The notes beneath the pieces are model-generated. The model searched no databases and was not told where the DNA came from. It worked only from the letters and a program-made list of their open reading frames with translations. From Nigrospora sphaerica (lineage: Eukaryota > Ascomycota > Sordariomycetes > Amphisphaeriales > Apiosporaceae): a stretch of DNA of 64,000 bases. The translations under genes were made by a program, and so were the position numbers. This document shows positions 33,467 to 44,229 of this stretch, piece by piece; position 1 is the first letter of the stretch; every line of letters starts with the position of its first letter. Location of the stretch: NCBI GenBank assembly GCA_018287875.1, contig JAGVVL010000002.1:2294001-2358000 (forward strand), given 5' to 3'.

Positions 33467-34285
33467 GATGGCGAGATGTGGGCTGAGCGCGTGGTAGGAG
33501 ACTCGAGAGACGCGCACGGGTGGATAGTGGGCAGCGAAGGGGGGGTCTGGCACATTTCAAGTCAATTCCACGCCTGGTATTACGGTTATGTTCTGGGCCG
33601 CCCACCTACCAACCGGATCGCGAGAATGGCATTCGCGGGGGAGTTGAGCTGTTCAGTAACTTATGGCTTGTGGTTGCGTCGGCGGTGGTTGAAAGGCCAC
33701 AATTACAACTGCCAGCTTGCGGATTGTTGCTGCACTGGCTTACAAGGGACGCCAGAGCGGGCGTGGAGCCCGGAGCTTACCACAGGCTCCAGCTGGGAAC
33801 CTTGTGGAAGTACGGAGTATAATGTACTCCGTAACCTCTCATGTCCCCACACGGGTTTTCACAGGTACGGAGTACATCGTAGATGCATTCCGCCGCGGGC
33901 TGGGCCTCCATCTCTTCTGGCCCCAGAACCTCTGCCCAGGCCCGCGGCGCAAGCACGCGCTCTCCCGGTATACACTCAGACGCTATGATACTTCCGGCCT
34001 CACCTTTACTCACTAGCCACAAACCAGCCACAGTATGGTCATGTGACGTAACTGGTGTCGGTTGCAGCCCACCAACTTCTAAACTTTAACCCTGGGCAGT
34101 GACGAACGACCGGGTGTGGATTGCTGCCCGCAAGCTGCTCTCTCAATTTGACTGAGAGGGCCCCGGCATTCAAACTTCGCTCTCCTTGCGACCAACCAAC
34201 CCGCATCTCGGCCTCACCCGCAGCCATCCATCACGCCCCCAGGGACACCTATTCTCCGTCGACGTTCCCCCGGCAAGCCGCCAAC
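33467..34285. promoter_or_regulatory. shared promoter region between Ost4 (-) and Tma46 (+)
   Basis: This 819-bp divergent spacer contains an inverted repeat and a third copy of the same motif, listed separately. The last 150 bp before Tma46 are C-rich and free of stop codons in the Tma46 frame back to about 34121. Confidence 0.55.
33811..33875. repeat. inverted repeat TACGGAGTA/TACTCCGTA plus third copy
   Basis: TACGGAGTA (33811-33819) and its exact reverse complement TACTCCGTA (33825-33833) are separated by 5 nt. A further TACGGAGTAC lies at 33866-33875. The same 10-mer recurs at 51066-51075 in another spacer. Confidence 0.8.
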
Positions 34286-35418
34286 ATGCCTCCCAAAAAT
34301 AAAAAGGACGATGGCAAGGCCAAGAAGCCTGCGGCCTCCAAGACGGTTCAGGACAAGACCTTCGGCATGAAAAATAAAAAGGGATCCGCGGCGCAGAAGC
34401 AAATCAAACAGATCCAGTCCTCGATCGGCCACAGCGCCGAGGAGAAACGCAAGGCTGCCGAGAAGGAGCAGCGCGCCCGCGAAAAGGCGGCTGCCGAGGC
34501 GGCCCGCAAGGAGACTGAAGAGCTTCTGAACAAGCCGGCACAAATCCAGAAGGTGCCGTTCGGCGTCGATCCCAAGACGGTGCTCTGCATCTTCTTCAAG
34601 AAGGGCAACTGTGAAAAGGGCAAGAAATGCAAGTTCTCGCACGACTTGACCGTCGAGCGCAAGACGGAGAAAAAGAGTCTGTACACGGACGGCAGGACCG
34701 AAGAGGAAGAAAGGGAGACGAAGAAGCAAGAGACGTCCGAGGACTGGGACGAGGAGAAGCTGAGAAAGGTCGTCTTGTCCAAGAAGGGCAATCAGCAAAC
34801 CACGACGGACAAGGTCTGCAAGTACTTCATCGAGGCCATCGAGGATGGCAAGTACGGCTGGTTTTGGACGTGCCCCAATGGAGGCAACCAGTGCAAATAC
34901 AAACATGCTCTACCGCCAGGGTACGTGCCTCGGCTCCTCGCCGCGCTCGCAATGAGTCGTACTAACGCGCTATTCCCAGCTTCGTCCTCAAGACCAAGGA
35001 GCAGCGTGCTGCCGAGAAGGCCTTGCTGGACAAGTCTCCTCTCAAGACCTTGACCCTAGAGGAGTTCTTGGAGACCGAGAGACACAAACTGACTGGTACA
35101 TTGACGCCCGTAACGCCCGAGACTTTCGCCAAATGGAAGCAGGACCGTATGTCGAAGAAGGTTGCCGAGGAGCAGGCCCGACAGGCCAAGGAAGCCACTG
35201 GCCGAGCCCTGTTTGAGAGCGGCGGCTGGCGCTTCGGCGAAGACTCAGATGCAGAGGACGACGACGATGATGTTTGGAACCTCGAGAAGATGCGCAAGGA
35301 AACGGAGGCTATCAGGCAGAAGAAGGAGGAAGAGCGGTTAGCTGCAGCCAACGGCTATTCGCTGTCGGATGTAAACGCCCAGCCACCGGAAGCCGTCGCA
35401 GAAGCCTCGGGTTCTTGA
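34286..35418 (+). CDS. tma46: CCCH zinc-finger translation-associated protein Tma46 (ZC3H15/DFRP1)
   Basis: The two exons 34286-34920 and 34980-35418 join to 357 residues. The Lys-rich N-terminus starts with [10 protein letters not shown], the family's usual start, so the open frame upstream to 34121 is taken as leader. A charged coiled-coil stretch (about residues 50-85) precedes two CCCH fingers: [19 protein letters not shown] (about residues 99-117) and a second one with CKYF ... WTCP ... CKYKH (about residues 178-210). The C-terminal DFRP domain contains [14 protein letters not shown] and FAKWK. In yeast and animals this protein binds the GTPase Rbg1/DRG1 and associates with ribosomes. 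The 59-bp intron has a TACTAAC branch site. Confidence 0.94.
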
Positions 35419-36312
35419 GTGCCTTTCTGACGCAAGCTTCGGCCTGTGGGCCTGGGGCTGCGACAGCCAAATACGATACACGCCAAGAGACGAGCCGATG
35501 GAGATTGGGACTCCTGAGGACACTGCCCGGGAGTGCGTGTCATTGGACTTCAGCAGCAGTATGTAGGTGCCAACGGGTAAGCCGCCTGCCGCCCCTCTGG
35601 CTTAGAGCTGGGCCAAATGGCCGGCGGTTGCCGCATCGATGGCTTTGCTTGGACATGATCTACATGGAAAGATATGGTCAAACGCTATCCGATTCGCATG
35701 AACGATGAGGATAGGAAACGCATCATCTATTTCGGATCCGCCGTGTTCAGTGAGGCTTTCCACGCGCCATGGATATGGTCAAGTGAACAGAAGCTGTAAC
35801 TGCATTTCCCCGGGCCAGCTTTGATCAAGGCGCAGCGGTTGGTATCCGGATCTAGTTGAATACTACTATTGGTTCATACCCTGCACTCAACTGCACCCAA
35901 CGCATGCCTGTGTGGTAAACCGGCGTGGGTTGTAGTCGCACATCTGTGGGTTTTATTCGTTCATCTGGTGGTGGAGAGCTTGGGGGGGGGGGGGATATTT
36001 TCCCTGGGAGCAACACCCTAGACAAGTAAGTTGGTATCCTGGGTTGCGTATTACTCAAGTAACCTTCAAACACCCTGAAGACAGGTACTAGTCCACCGAA
36101 ACGTTTTCATGGCTGTCAGACAGGTAGCGGAAAGTAGGTGGGAGAATCCGGTCGCTACGGAGCTGGAACATCGCCATAGTAAATGTGGATGCCAGCAACC
36201 GGGAAATTCAGTGTCCGTATGAGGACTCCTAGCATGGATCCCTGCCAATCAGCCCGGGAGTCGCACCCAAAAGCCGTAGCGCGTCGTCCTAGAGCTGGTC
36301 CGGGCCGGGCCC
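35419..36312. other. spacer
   Basis: A run of about 11 G lies near 35984-35994. No gene recognised. Confidence 0.55.
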
Positions 36313-36516
36313 GTGTCTTTCGCATTCTCGCTCCTTCTGATACGGGAGTGCATCTCTGTTCCGATCCCAACCCCCCTCAAAGCAGCCAGAACAGATGAAA
36401 GCCCTACCTGGTGGTTGACCGCTGTGCAAGTCCGAGTAAGCATAGGGGCCGCTATCCGGCCTCCCTGGGTACGTACAGAAGCCGCACCTTCCAAAACGCT
36501 TCTCGAGCTTGGCCCG

Positions 36517-37626
36517 ATGGATGAGCAGGAGACGATGCTGGGCAGGGCGACAGATGCGCTCAGGCGCGACCTGGCAGAAAGAACCGGAGGTCCATGGAAA
36601 AGAATGAAGCACAATAGCAGCAGCATGCCCGCTTCACCTGTCGCTGCTGACTTCATGGGACCTTCTTCACATCCGCTCGGTGCAAGGCCAGCTCTTTCCA
36701 GCCAGCCTTTGCCTTCCACGAGGTTGCAGGTCATTCTCAGACCCATGTCTGGCGCACCTATTCAGACACCATCACAGAACACCACAACCGAAAGCGCTTT
36801 GTTTTCGTCCAAAGCTTTGCCGGCAAGACCAGCACAGTCTGCGACACCCTTGTCCACTCACCAGACAACATCACCAGCCACGCACATGGGGGATACGGGC
36901 GATGGCAACCCAGCTCCCCAGCCGCGGAAACGGGGTCGCCCAAAGGGGTGGAAGGCCGGGATGTCGTATGCCGAGCTGCGAGGCGACCCCCCTCCCCTCA
37001 GGCCCAGGAAGTCGGCCCGCCCTATGAGGTCCTCGTCGGCGGCGGCAGCGACCGCAGCAGCGACACCGGAAGGAAGCTCTAAACGCCGCGGCCGCCCGCC
37101 CAAGCCGCCGCCCCTCACACCGCGGGAACAGTACTTAAAGTCCGAACCCAGATACCTGTCGTTCGGGTGCGAGTGGCACGGTAGAGACGCCCCGGGCGAG
37201 CCGATTCGCTGCCCGGCCGAGTTGCAAAACATGGACACGTTACGCCGACACGTCTTCCTCATCCACGGCGATGCAGACACGCTTGTGTGTCGCTGGGGCA
37301 AATGCAGTCACGCCGAGCCAGTGGTGTTTGCGAACCAGGTGACGTTCCGGAAACACGTGGAGAAGGCACACTTCAGAAGCTACGTATGGCACATGGGCGA
37401 CGGTATCCAGAACAAAGGCATCTCGACCCTTAGACAAGACACAGACAAACTGCCACTTTACCTCTTCGACCGTGACGGAAACTTGGTCACGCCGCCGATT
37501 AAAGACCAACTGCTTGAGGACACCAAGGGCATGCTAGAGAGAAAGAGGAAGCTGAGGGAGATCCAAAAACTGGCCCAAGAGAATGCCCCCGATGAGAGTG
37601 AGTTTGCACTGCCGCTGTTGGAATGA
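36517..37626 (+). CDS. AT-hook and C2H2-like zinc-finger protein
   Basis: A single open exon encodes 369 residues from ATG 36517. The frame is open upstream to ATG 36313 (437 residues), but the extra segment is poorly protein-like (many Pro/Trp/Ile) and probably leader. A Ser/Pro-rich region is followed by an AT-hook core RKRGRPKG (about residues 137-144) and a second one RRGRPPKP (about 190-197), which bind the minor groove of AT-rich DNA. Next is a zinc-finger-like region with CEW ... RCPAE ... RRHVFLIH (about 218-250) and CRWGKC ... FRKHVEKAH (about 258-285), then a basic coiled-coil C-terminus (ERKRKLREIQKL). It is likely a nuclear DNA-binding protein. No named orthologue is recognised. 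Confidence 0.8.
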   Translation: MDEQETMLGRATDALRRDLAERTGGPWKRMKHNSSSMPASPVAADFMGPSSHPLGARPALSSQPLPSTRLQVILRPMSGAPIQTPSQNTTTESALFSSKALPARPAQSATPLSTHQTTSPATHMGDTGDGNPAPQPRKRGRPKGWKAGMSYAELRGDPPPLRPRKSARPMRSSSAAAATAAATPEGSSKRRGRPPKPPPLTPREQYLKSEPRYLSFGCEWHGRDAPGEPIRCPAELQNMDTLRRHVFLIHGDADTLVCRWGKCSHAEPVVFANQVTFRKHVEKAHFRSYVWHMGDGIQNKGISTLRQDTDKLPLYLFDRDGNLVTPPIKDQLLEDTKGMLERKRKLREIQKLAQENAPDESEFALPLLE

Positions 37627-40600
37627 TGGCACTCGCCAGATTCAGGACCCAGGGGCCGGCTCGTCCGGGGGTTCGCATATGAGACGACAGGTAGACAGAC
37701 CTACGAGCCCCGGGGATAGGAGACTGGTGGTATCGACGCCGTCAGCGCGTGCGATCCCGAAGCATACTCGTCAGTCCCCGAGGGCACGCGATTGCGTGGT
37801 TGCAATAGGCCACACATGCACTTAATACGAAATGACGTGAGCGTATGGCATGCGGGCGCCGCCGGAGTAAGCCCTTATTCTTCGCGTGAAGTGAGAGGAG
37901 GTTGGGGGGGGGAGAAGTCAGAGCCGCATCTAAAAGATGCATGGTGAATTCCGTCCTTTTATTTTTCGAAGACCGCCCTACGTTTTTGTACGTGGGATTG
38001 TCGTTCCTGTAAAGACACCGCTGCTGTTTCCCCGTAGCACCGTTACTGCTCCTAGGTACGTGATGCTACCACATGAGCCATGCCTCTTCCACCAAAGGCA
38101 TAACGGATAGAGTCGTGGGAGTGCTCGAATGGCTCGGCTCCCTGCTAGAAGAACGCGGCGGGAATGCGTAGTGTTCTATTCGTACCTTGGGCCAGGCATA
38201 GGCACTAGCCGTTGTTGGCGCGAAGAAGTGGAAGTTGCTCCCCCTTCAACGTGGGCACCCCTCGAGGTAAAGGGCCCTGATATGGAGCTTGGCGAATTGG
38301 TAGACCTTCATCAGGAACCTTCGCGGGCATGGGTAGATATAAAGTTCGACCGGGGTGTTAAGCAAGCATTCATTAGAGGGCTATGAATGTGCCTGGACGG
38401 ACAGGGTGTTGGGACAGGCCGCCTATGGGATGGCGCCTCTGTTCCTATCACGTCTTCTGTTCAGAGAAGCGCCAATCACCCGACTGCAACACTCGCTCTG
38501 CTTCCAGTAGCGCTTGCCGCGTGTCCGTGTACATAATACGTTTCGGCACATCCAGCACCTACAGACAAGAGACCCAAGAAGAAACTGAGGGCTAAAGATT
38601 CGTTGGTGCGAAGGTGTGTTGCAGCGACTACCAACTCAATACAGCCGGACCAGAGCGCATGGTGCTGCCTACCTATCGGCCGACTGTGGATTGGCAACGG
38701 CGCCGGATTCGTGGGAGTGCGCGACGCCGAACCTTGAATCCGTCAAAAGACAATGCTGACCAACCAGCCAGCCAGCGAGTAAGGCGTAAACGTCCCCGCT
38801 GGCCGTCCCGGAGGAGGAGAGTTTTCCGGGAACGTTCATCGGTCAAGCAACCACAGAGCCGGCGCACTGGCTTGTGGCTGGCCACGCAGTATAGACTCCA
38901 TCGCGTTGGGGGCATTCGCATGGCTGGGGGGCAAGTGGACAGGGAAGGTTTCTGGTTCGGTCCGGTCATGTAAAAGCCGAAGTAACTTGCGACACTGCTT
39001 ACTTAAGGTACGCACAGCGCTTGACACCTAGGGGGGACTCTAGTAACTTACGCGGTCTGTCTCAATGAACAAACGCGATGTAGAAAGAGAGGGCGCCAGC
39101 AACCTACATGGCAATAGTAAAAGAGGTTTCCCAAGTTGCACTGCAATGCTAATAGGGAGGATGAACCAAGTCGGAATCCAGTCCCGTACGTAGGTTGAGA
39201 ATGTGGTCGTTAGAACTGGAGCATCCAAGCACCGTGCCGAAGACCACTTCATCCATATTAGAAATCGGGCGGGAAGAAGGATGGGTGATGTCAGGATCCC
39301 CACGCACGGGCTCCAATTCTACGAAGTACAAATCCATTGTCCGAACGGAGCTACAACTCTGCGCTACTGCAGCAGCGTTGTGATTTGTATTGTACCTAAG
39401 CTGGTAGGTTATTTTTATCCCCATGGTTCGCTCGATATTAGGGGACCACTGGAAGGGGATGCTCTCTTGCGCTTATTATCCAGGGCGGCTACACTGCTTG
39501 CTGTCAGACCCGTGCAACGTAGGCGATCTCAAATTCCACCACCCGCCACAATGATACTCTCTACAACCGGTGGGGTGGAGGAGAGGTAGATAGGTATCTA
39601 CCGTGTGGTGTGGTTGCCCGAGTCGTCCCATACCACCATGGCTTGGCATGGATGACTTTTCACGACTTGATGCGCAGGTAAACATCGTAGATTTTCAGTC
39701 ACGGCGGCGAGACGGTCGTACATCATGGGCGGGCTGGCGGGCCCGTTCGCGCATTGGGACGTCGATCCATGAAACAGTTGGAACACAGGCGAGTCAGCGG
39801 TCGGGAGACCTGCCTCGCCCTGCCCAGAGGTCGTCGCAGTCATGCGTGGGTTTACCAGGGCCAACCAGCGAGGTGGCGCGGCCCAGGCGCTGAATATCCC
39901 AGACATCGCGGGAGGACGCCACGTTCTACTACCATATACTGCTGTATTGCCCCAATTTGATGAGCAGGGCGCCGACGTTGTGTACCGGCTTTGCAAGAAG
40001 AGGAAATGGCAGCTCCTGTTGACAACCCCCTACACCATGAGACTGGACACGGACTACGTCCGGAGCACTTATTTTCCTATCGCCGAAACCTCTACCGAGG
40101 GTTCCAAGTACATATACCTACTTTAAGCGCAAGTAAATATTCATACCTACTTTCTAAGTACCGAAGCGCAACTTCAATAACGACGCATATGTAGAAGATG
40201 TCTTCGCAAGAAAGTCCCAAGAGGTGCCGCCAGGTCAGAGGAAGGGAGCTCCTTCTCCAAAGAGATAGACAGTCCTTGCGTGTCCCCGTGTCCCTTATAT
40301 TTTCGTGTTCCCTGCCTCCAGTCTCGGGATTGGCCGTATGCGTCCAGTCTACGTACCAGCAGGTACCTCGTGCCGGTCGGCTAGCACAATGTCCCGCTGG
40401 TCGCCCTGACATGTTGATTGCGTCTATTCCTCGTTGATCCTCGCCTGCCTGCATCGCTACGCCCTGACTGGCTAGGTTGATCTGGGCGGCACCTAAACGT
40501 CCCAAGCATTCACCAGTGCCCCCAGCTGCTCAGCCTAGTGGGCAAAGGTACATGGGATACTCATACGATGCATTCCCCCCGGGTACCGCTGTGTGTTGGC

Positions 40601-41968
40601 CTCCGGCCCCGACCCATCGGTATAGCGTTACTTTCCCCTGATCTCCAGTACTACTACTACAAGTTGCACTATGTATGAGATACATGCGCCGCCATGAGCC
40701 CTGTTCGTGTATCCCTTGCGCTTTTTTTAGGCTGGGGAACGAGGGCTGGGACGGCCGCCCTCGCCGTACTGTGTACTGGGGCGATGGCTCCCCCGTCCAC
40801 TTGCTTCCGACAAAGCCGCCTTGCCTCCCGAAGTGGCGCCCATACGGACGGGTTGATTGCCTGTACCGATGGGGAAAGCCTGGTTTCGTACATATACACA
40901 CGGGGCAGCCATTCACCCCTAGGCAACTTCTATGCACGGCGCTGCGTGGCAGGGGAGGGAGAGCATTGCATTTCTCAGCATCCATCATCCATCATCCGCC
41001 AACCCCGACGCGTAGGGTTCGATGCCCGTTATCCGCCTGCCAGTCTGGCGCCGGGCAGGCCAGGTCCCATCCCACCCGCCTGTAACGGGCTAACAGTATG
41101 TACCAGGCCCAACAGGGGCGTGCTAATCCCTCGCCCAGCCCCGGAGTCCTGAGAGCCCAGAACATCCCATTAGTCAGACTACCTACACGGACTTCATGAA
41201 GCAGAGGCAAATAGGCGAATAGAAAGAGGGAAGGGGGCTGAGAGATGGAGAGATAGAGGGAGAGGGAGAGAGAGAGACCTGGGCGTACCCTCTTCCGTTT
41301 GGCCAAGGCTGTTCGGGCCATCTGCCGTCGGTTCCCGCCAAGTCAACACGCCCCGGCCAAAACCCCGCTTGTAGCCCACAGGCCGTTGGTTGGCGGATGG
41401 ACAGGGCCGTGAACTGCCTGATGACTGAATACGACGAGGGGGAGGAAGGGCAAGAGGAGAACATGGAAGAGCCCGATGGGGCGCTGACAGAGAAATAGAG
41501 AGGAGTGGCCGAAGCACGCAGATATGGTGCATGCGTAAAGAAGTACCTCCCATCGACTCACCTGTCCCGTCCCATCTCCCGTTATACACCTACTCCCATT
41601 TTCCCATCCGCCAACCCATCCCGTCCTGCCCTGCCCAGCCCAGCCCATCACATCCTGCACTCGCCAAAGACAACTTAGCCCATCCCGGCGTTCCCCCCGT
41701 TCGACACAGCCCGCCCGCCCAGAGCGGCCAGGCCCCAGCACCAGGACCAGGTGCGAGTGGACACGGAGACGAGGCCTAGCAGCCCCTACCTAGTAGCACC
41801 TACGGCTAGAGGTAGGCAGCCCTGCCCTCTTCTGTCCATTGTCCACCGCCGTCGTGCACCCGCCTGCTGCTGACTGGCAGCCGGTTTGTCAGGAGGCATT
41901 CGCTCGCCCCCAAAGTCTCAGTACCAGTACCTCCGGCCGACCAGTCAACAGCCTAGCCCATCATCACC
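37627..41968. other. long spacer upstream of the NRC-2-type kinase gene
   Basis: In 4.3 kb no credible gene was seen. Low-complexity sequence includes a GA-rich tract at about 41215-41280, and the last 500 bp are C-rich (probable leader of the kinase gene). TAGGTA/TACCTA words are scattered (for example 38051-38060). Confidence 0.55.
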
Positions 41969-44229
41969 ATGGGACCCACCTCGACATCGACCGCCGACGC
42001 CGCCAACCCCAATTCCTCTTTACCATCATCACAGCTCGCTCCCCCCGATTCCCCGAACCTCCAGTCCGACCAGCAGCCGCCGCAACAGCGTCGCCGGAGT
42101 ACCTTTCGCATCAAACAACGCCTGGCATCATGGCACGCGCCTGACCTACACAGAGTATTCAGTAACAGCCCCGATCCTGATCCGGCCGACGGACACAGCA
42201 ACGACGACGCCAAGATGCCGTCCTTGAAGTCGCCCAACGGCAACTTCAACCAGAAGATTAAGAACTTCTTCCGCATCAACAGCGATTCCAAGTCCCACCA
42301 CGGTGCCGAGAAGGGCTTGGACCTCAAGAACAACGAAAGCCGGTCCAATGGCTTCCGCAACACCAAATTCTTCTCGGTCGGCCGCCTGCGGTCGACGACG
42401 AACAACAGTGACGGCAACCCCCTCGACGAGGCCATGAGCCCGACTGCTCATGCGAACCCGTACTATGCGCTCCAGGGCCAGCCCGGCCTCCGCCATCATA
42501 ACGAAGGTGCCGTCCCTCCCAGTCCACGCCACAACTCCTACTTGAAGACCAATGGGCCTGACCGTTTCAAAGCACAACCGACGAGCGCTACCAAGGAGGA
42601 GTTGGCCAGGAAACTGCGCAGGGTAGCCAGTGCCCCGAACGCTCACGGCCTCTTCTCCAAGGGTAAGGGTAGCGGTGAACGGCCTGCGACGGCCGAACTT
42701 GGCAAAGAGCCGCTGGTGCAGAACCCCAATTCGACCACGTTAGGCTTAGTCGACAAGACGGGCACCGTTGACCCCGGGGCCGTCGGCATGCCCGATAAGG
42801 ACGGCCTGGGCGACCTGCCTCCTCCCGGCCGCAGCCCGCTGGCCTTCCGCCGAACTTACAGCTCGAACTCTATCAAAGTGCGCACCGTCGAGGTTGGCCC
42901 GTCGAGCTTCGACAAAATAAAGCTCATCGGGAAGGGCGACGTGGGCAAGGTCTATCTGGTCCGCGAGAAGAAGAGCGCCAGGCTCTATGCGATGAAGGGT
43001 ACGGATGCACCCCCGTTCCCGCTCCGCCCTCTCCTTCTCCATGCTTAGCTTGCGGCCTCGGAGTCATACTAACGCGACGTCCTCACGGCAGTTCTCAGCA
43101 AGAAAGAAATGATCAAGCGGAACAAGATCAAGAGGGCGCTGGCCGAGCAGGAGATTCTCGCGACGAGTAACCACCCTTTCATCGTCACGCTGTATCATTC
43201 CTTCCAGTCAGAGGACTACCTCTACCTCTGCATGGAATACTGCAGCGGCGGTGAGTTCTTCCGCGCCCTGCAGACCCGTCCCGGCAAGTGCATCCCCGAG
43301 GACGAGGCACGCTTTTATGCCGCCGAGGTAACGGCCGCCCTGGAGTACTTGCACCTCATGGGCTTCATCTACCGGGATCTCAAGCCCGAGAACATTCTGC
43401 TTCACCAGTCAGGGCATATCATGCTCTCGGATTTCGACTTGTCCAAGCAGTCTGGGCCCGGCGGTAAGCCCACCATGATTATGGGCAAGAACGGCGCTAG
43501 TACGTCGTCGTTGCCCACGATAGACACCAAGTCCTGCATAGCCGATTTCCGGACCAACTCCTTTGTCGGCACCGAGGAATACATTGCGCCCGAAGTCATC
43601 AAAGGGAGCGGCCACACGAGCGCCGTCGACTGGTGGACACTGGGCATCTTGATCTACGAAATGCTTTACGGTACCACGCCCTTCAAGGGCAAGAACCGGA
43701 ATGCTACCTTTGCGAATATTCTGCGGGAGGAGATTCCTTTCCCCGAACACTCCGGGGCGCCGCAGATCTCAAAGTAAGTAGTCGCCGTCGCCGCCGCCGC
43801 CGCTGCTTCTGTGAGGTACTGGCTGACAAAGTGGGGTTGAACAGTCTGTGCAAGTCTCTGATTCGCAAGCTACTCATCAAGGATGAGACGCGTAGGCTTA
43901 GGGCTCGCGCCGGCGCGTCCGACATCAAGGCCCACCCCTTCTTCCGTACAACACAATGGGCCTTGATCCGTCACATGAAACCTCCCATCGTGCCGCATGC
44001 GAGCCGCGATATAGACACGGTCAACTTTAGGAACGTCAAGGAGAGCGAGAGCGTTGATCTCAGCGGGACGAAGACCAAGGACCTTAAGGGCGTGCCACTC
44101 GACAGCGGGCTGGCGACGCCCGGTGCCGAGGCGGTGGATCCTTTCGAGGAGTTCAACAGCGTCACGCTGCACCACGATGGCGACGAACACCACTACGACA
44201 GCCAGAGCTCGACGGCATACGACTCTTGA
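41969..44229 (+). CDS. nrc-2: NRC-2/Fpk1-type AGC protein kinase
   Basis: The exons 41969-42998, 43092-43773 and 43845-44229 join to 698 residues. About 310 Ser/Pro-rich residues precede the kinase domain. The Gly loop is [10 protein letters not shown] and the ATP-binding Lys is K343 (YAMK). The catalytic loop is YRDLKPEN (D439), the metal-binding triad is DFD instead of DFG (457-459), and [11 protein letters not shown] lies near 501. DFD and a long insert in the activation segment are hallmarks of the phototropin-like AGC group, which includes yeast Fpk1/Kin82 and Neurospora nrc-2, where loss of the gene causes unregulated conidiation. Fpk-type kinases activate plasma-membrane lipid flippases. 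The C-terminus has the PHASR...FRNV tail and an acidic end. The start ATG lies in a good context (CACCATGGG). Confidence 0.93.

Noticed and set aside
34121..34285. N-terminal extension of Tma46
   Set aside because: The family starts at MPPK; the upstream part reads as a C-rich leader.
36313..36516. N-terminal extension of the AT-hook protein
   Set aside because: In frame but Trp/Pro/Ile-rich and unlike a folded or targeting segment; the ATG at 36517 opens a plausible polar N-terminus. Kept only as an alternative.
39598..39996. 132-residue minus-strand ORF
   Set aside because: No motif or known family; composition like neighbouring spacer frames.
41017..41040. tRNA T-arm-like sequence (GGGTTCGATGCCC)
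   Set aside because: Only three stem pairs hold, and no acceptor stem or anticodon arm fits around it.
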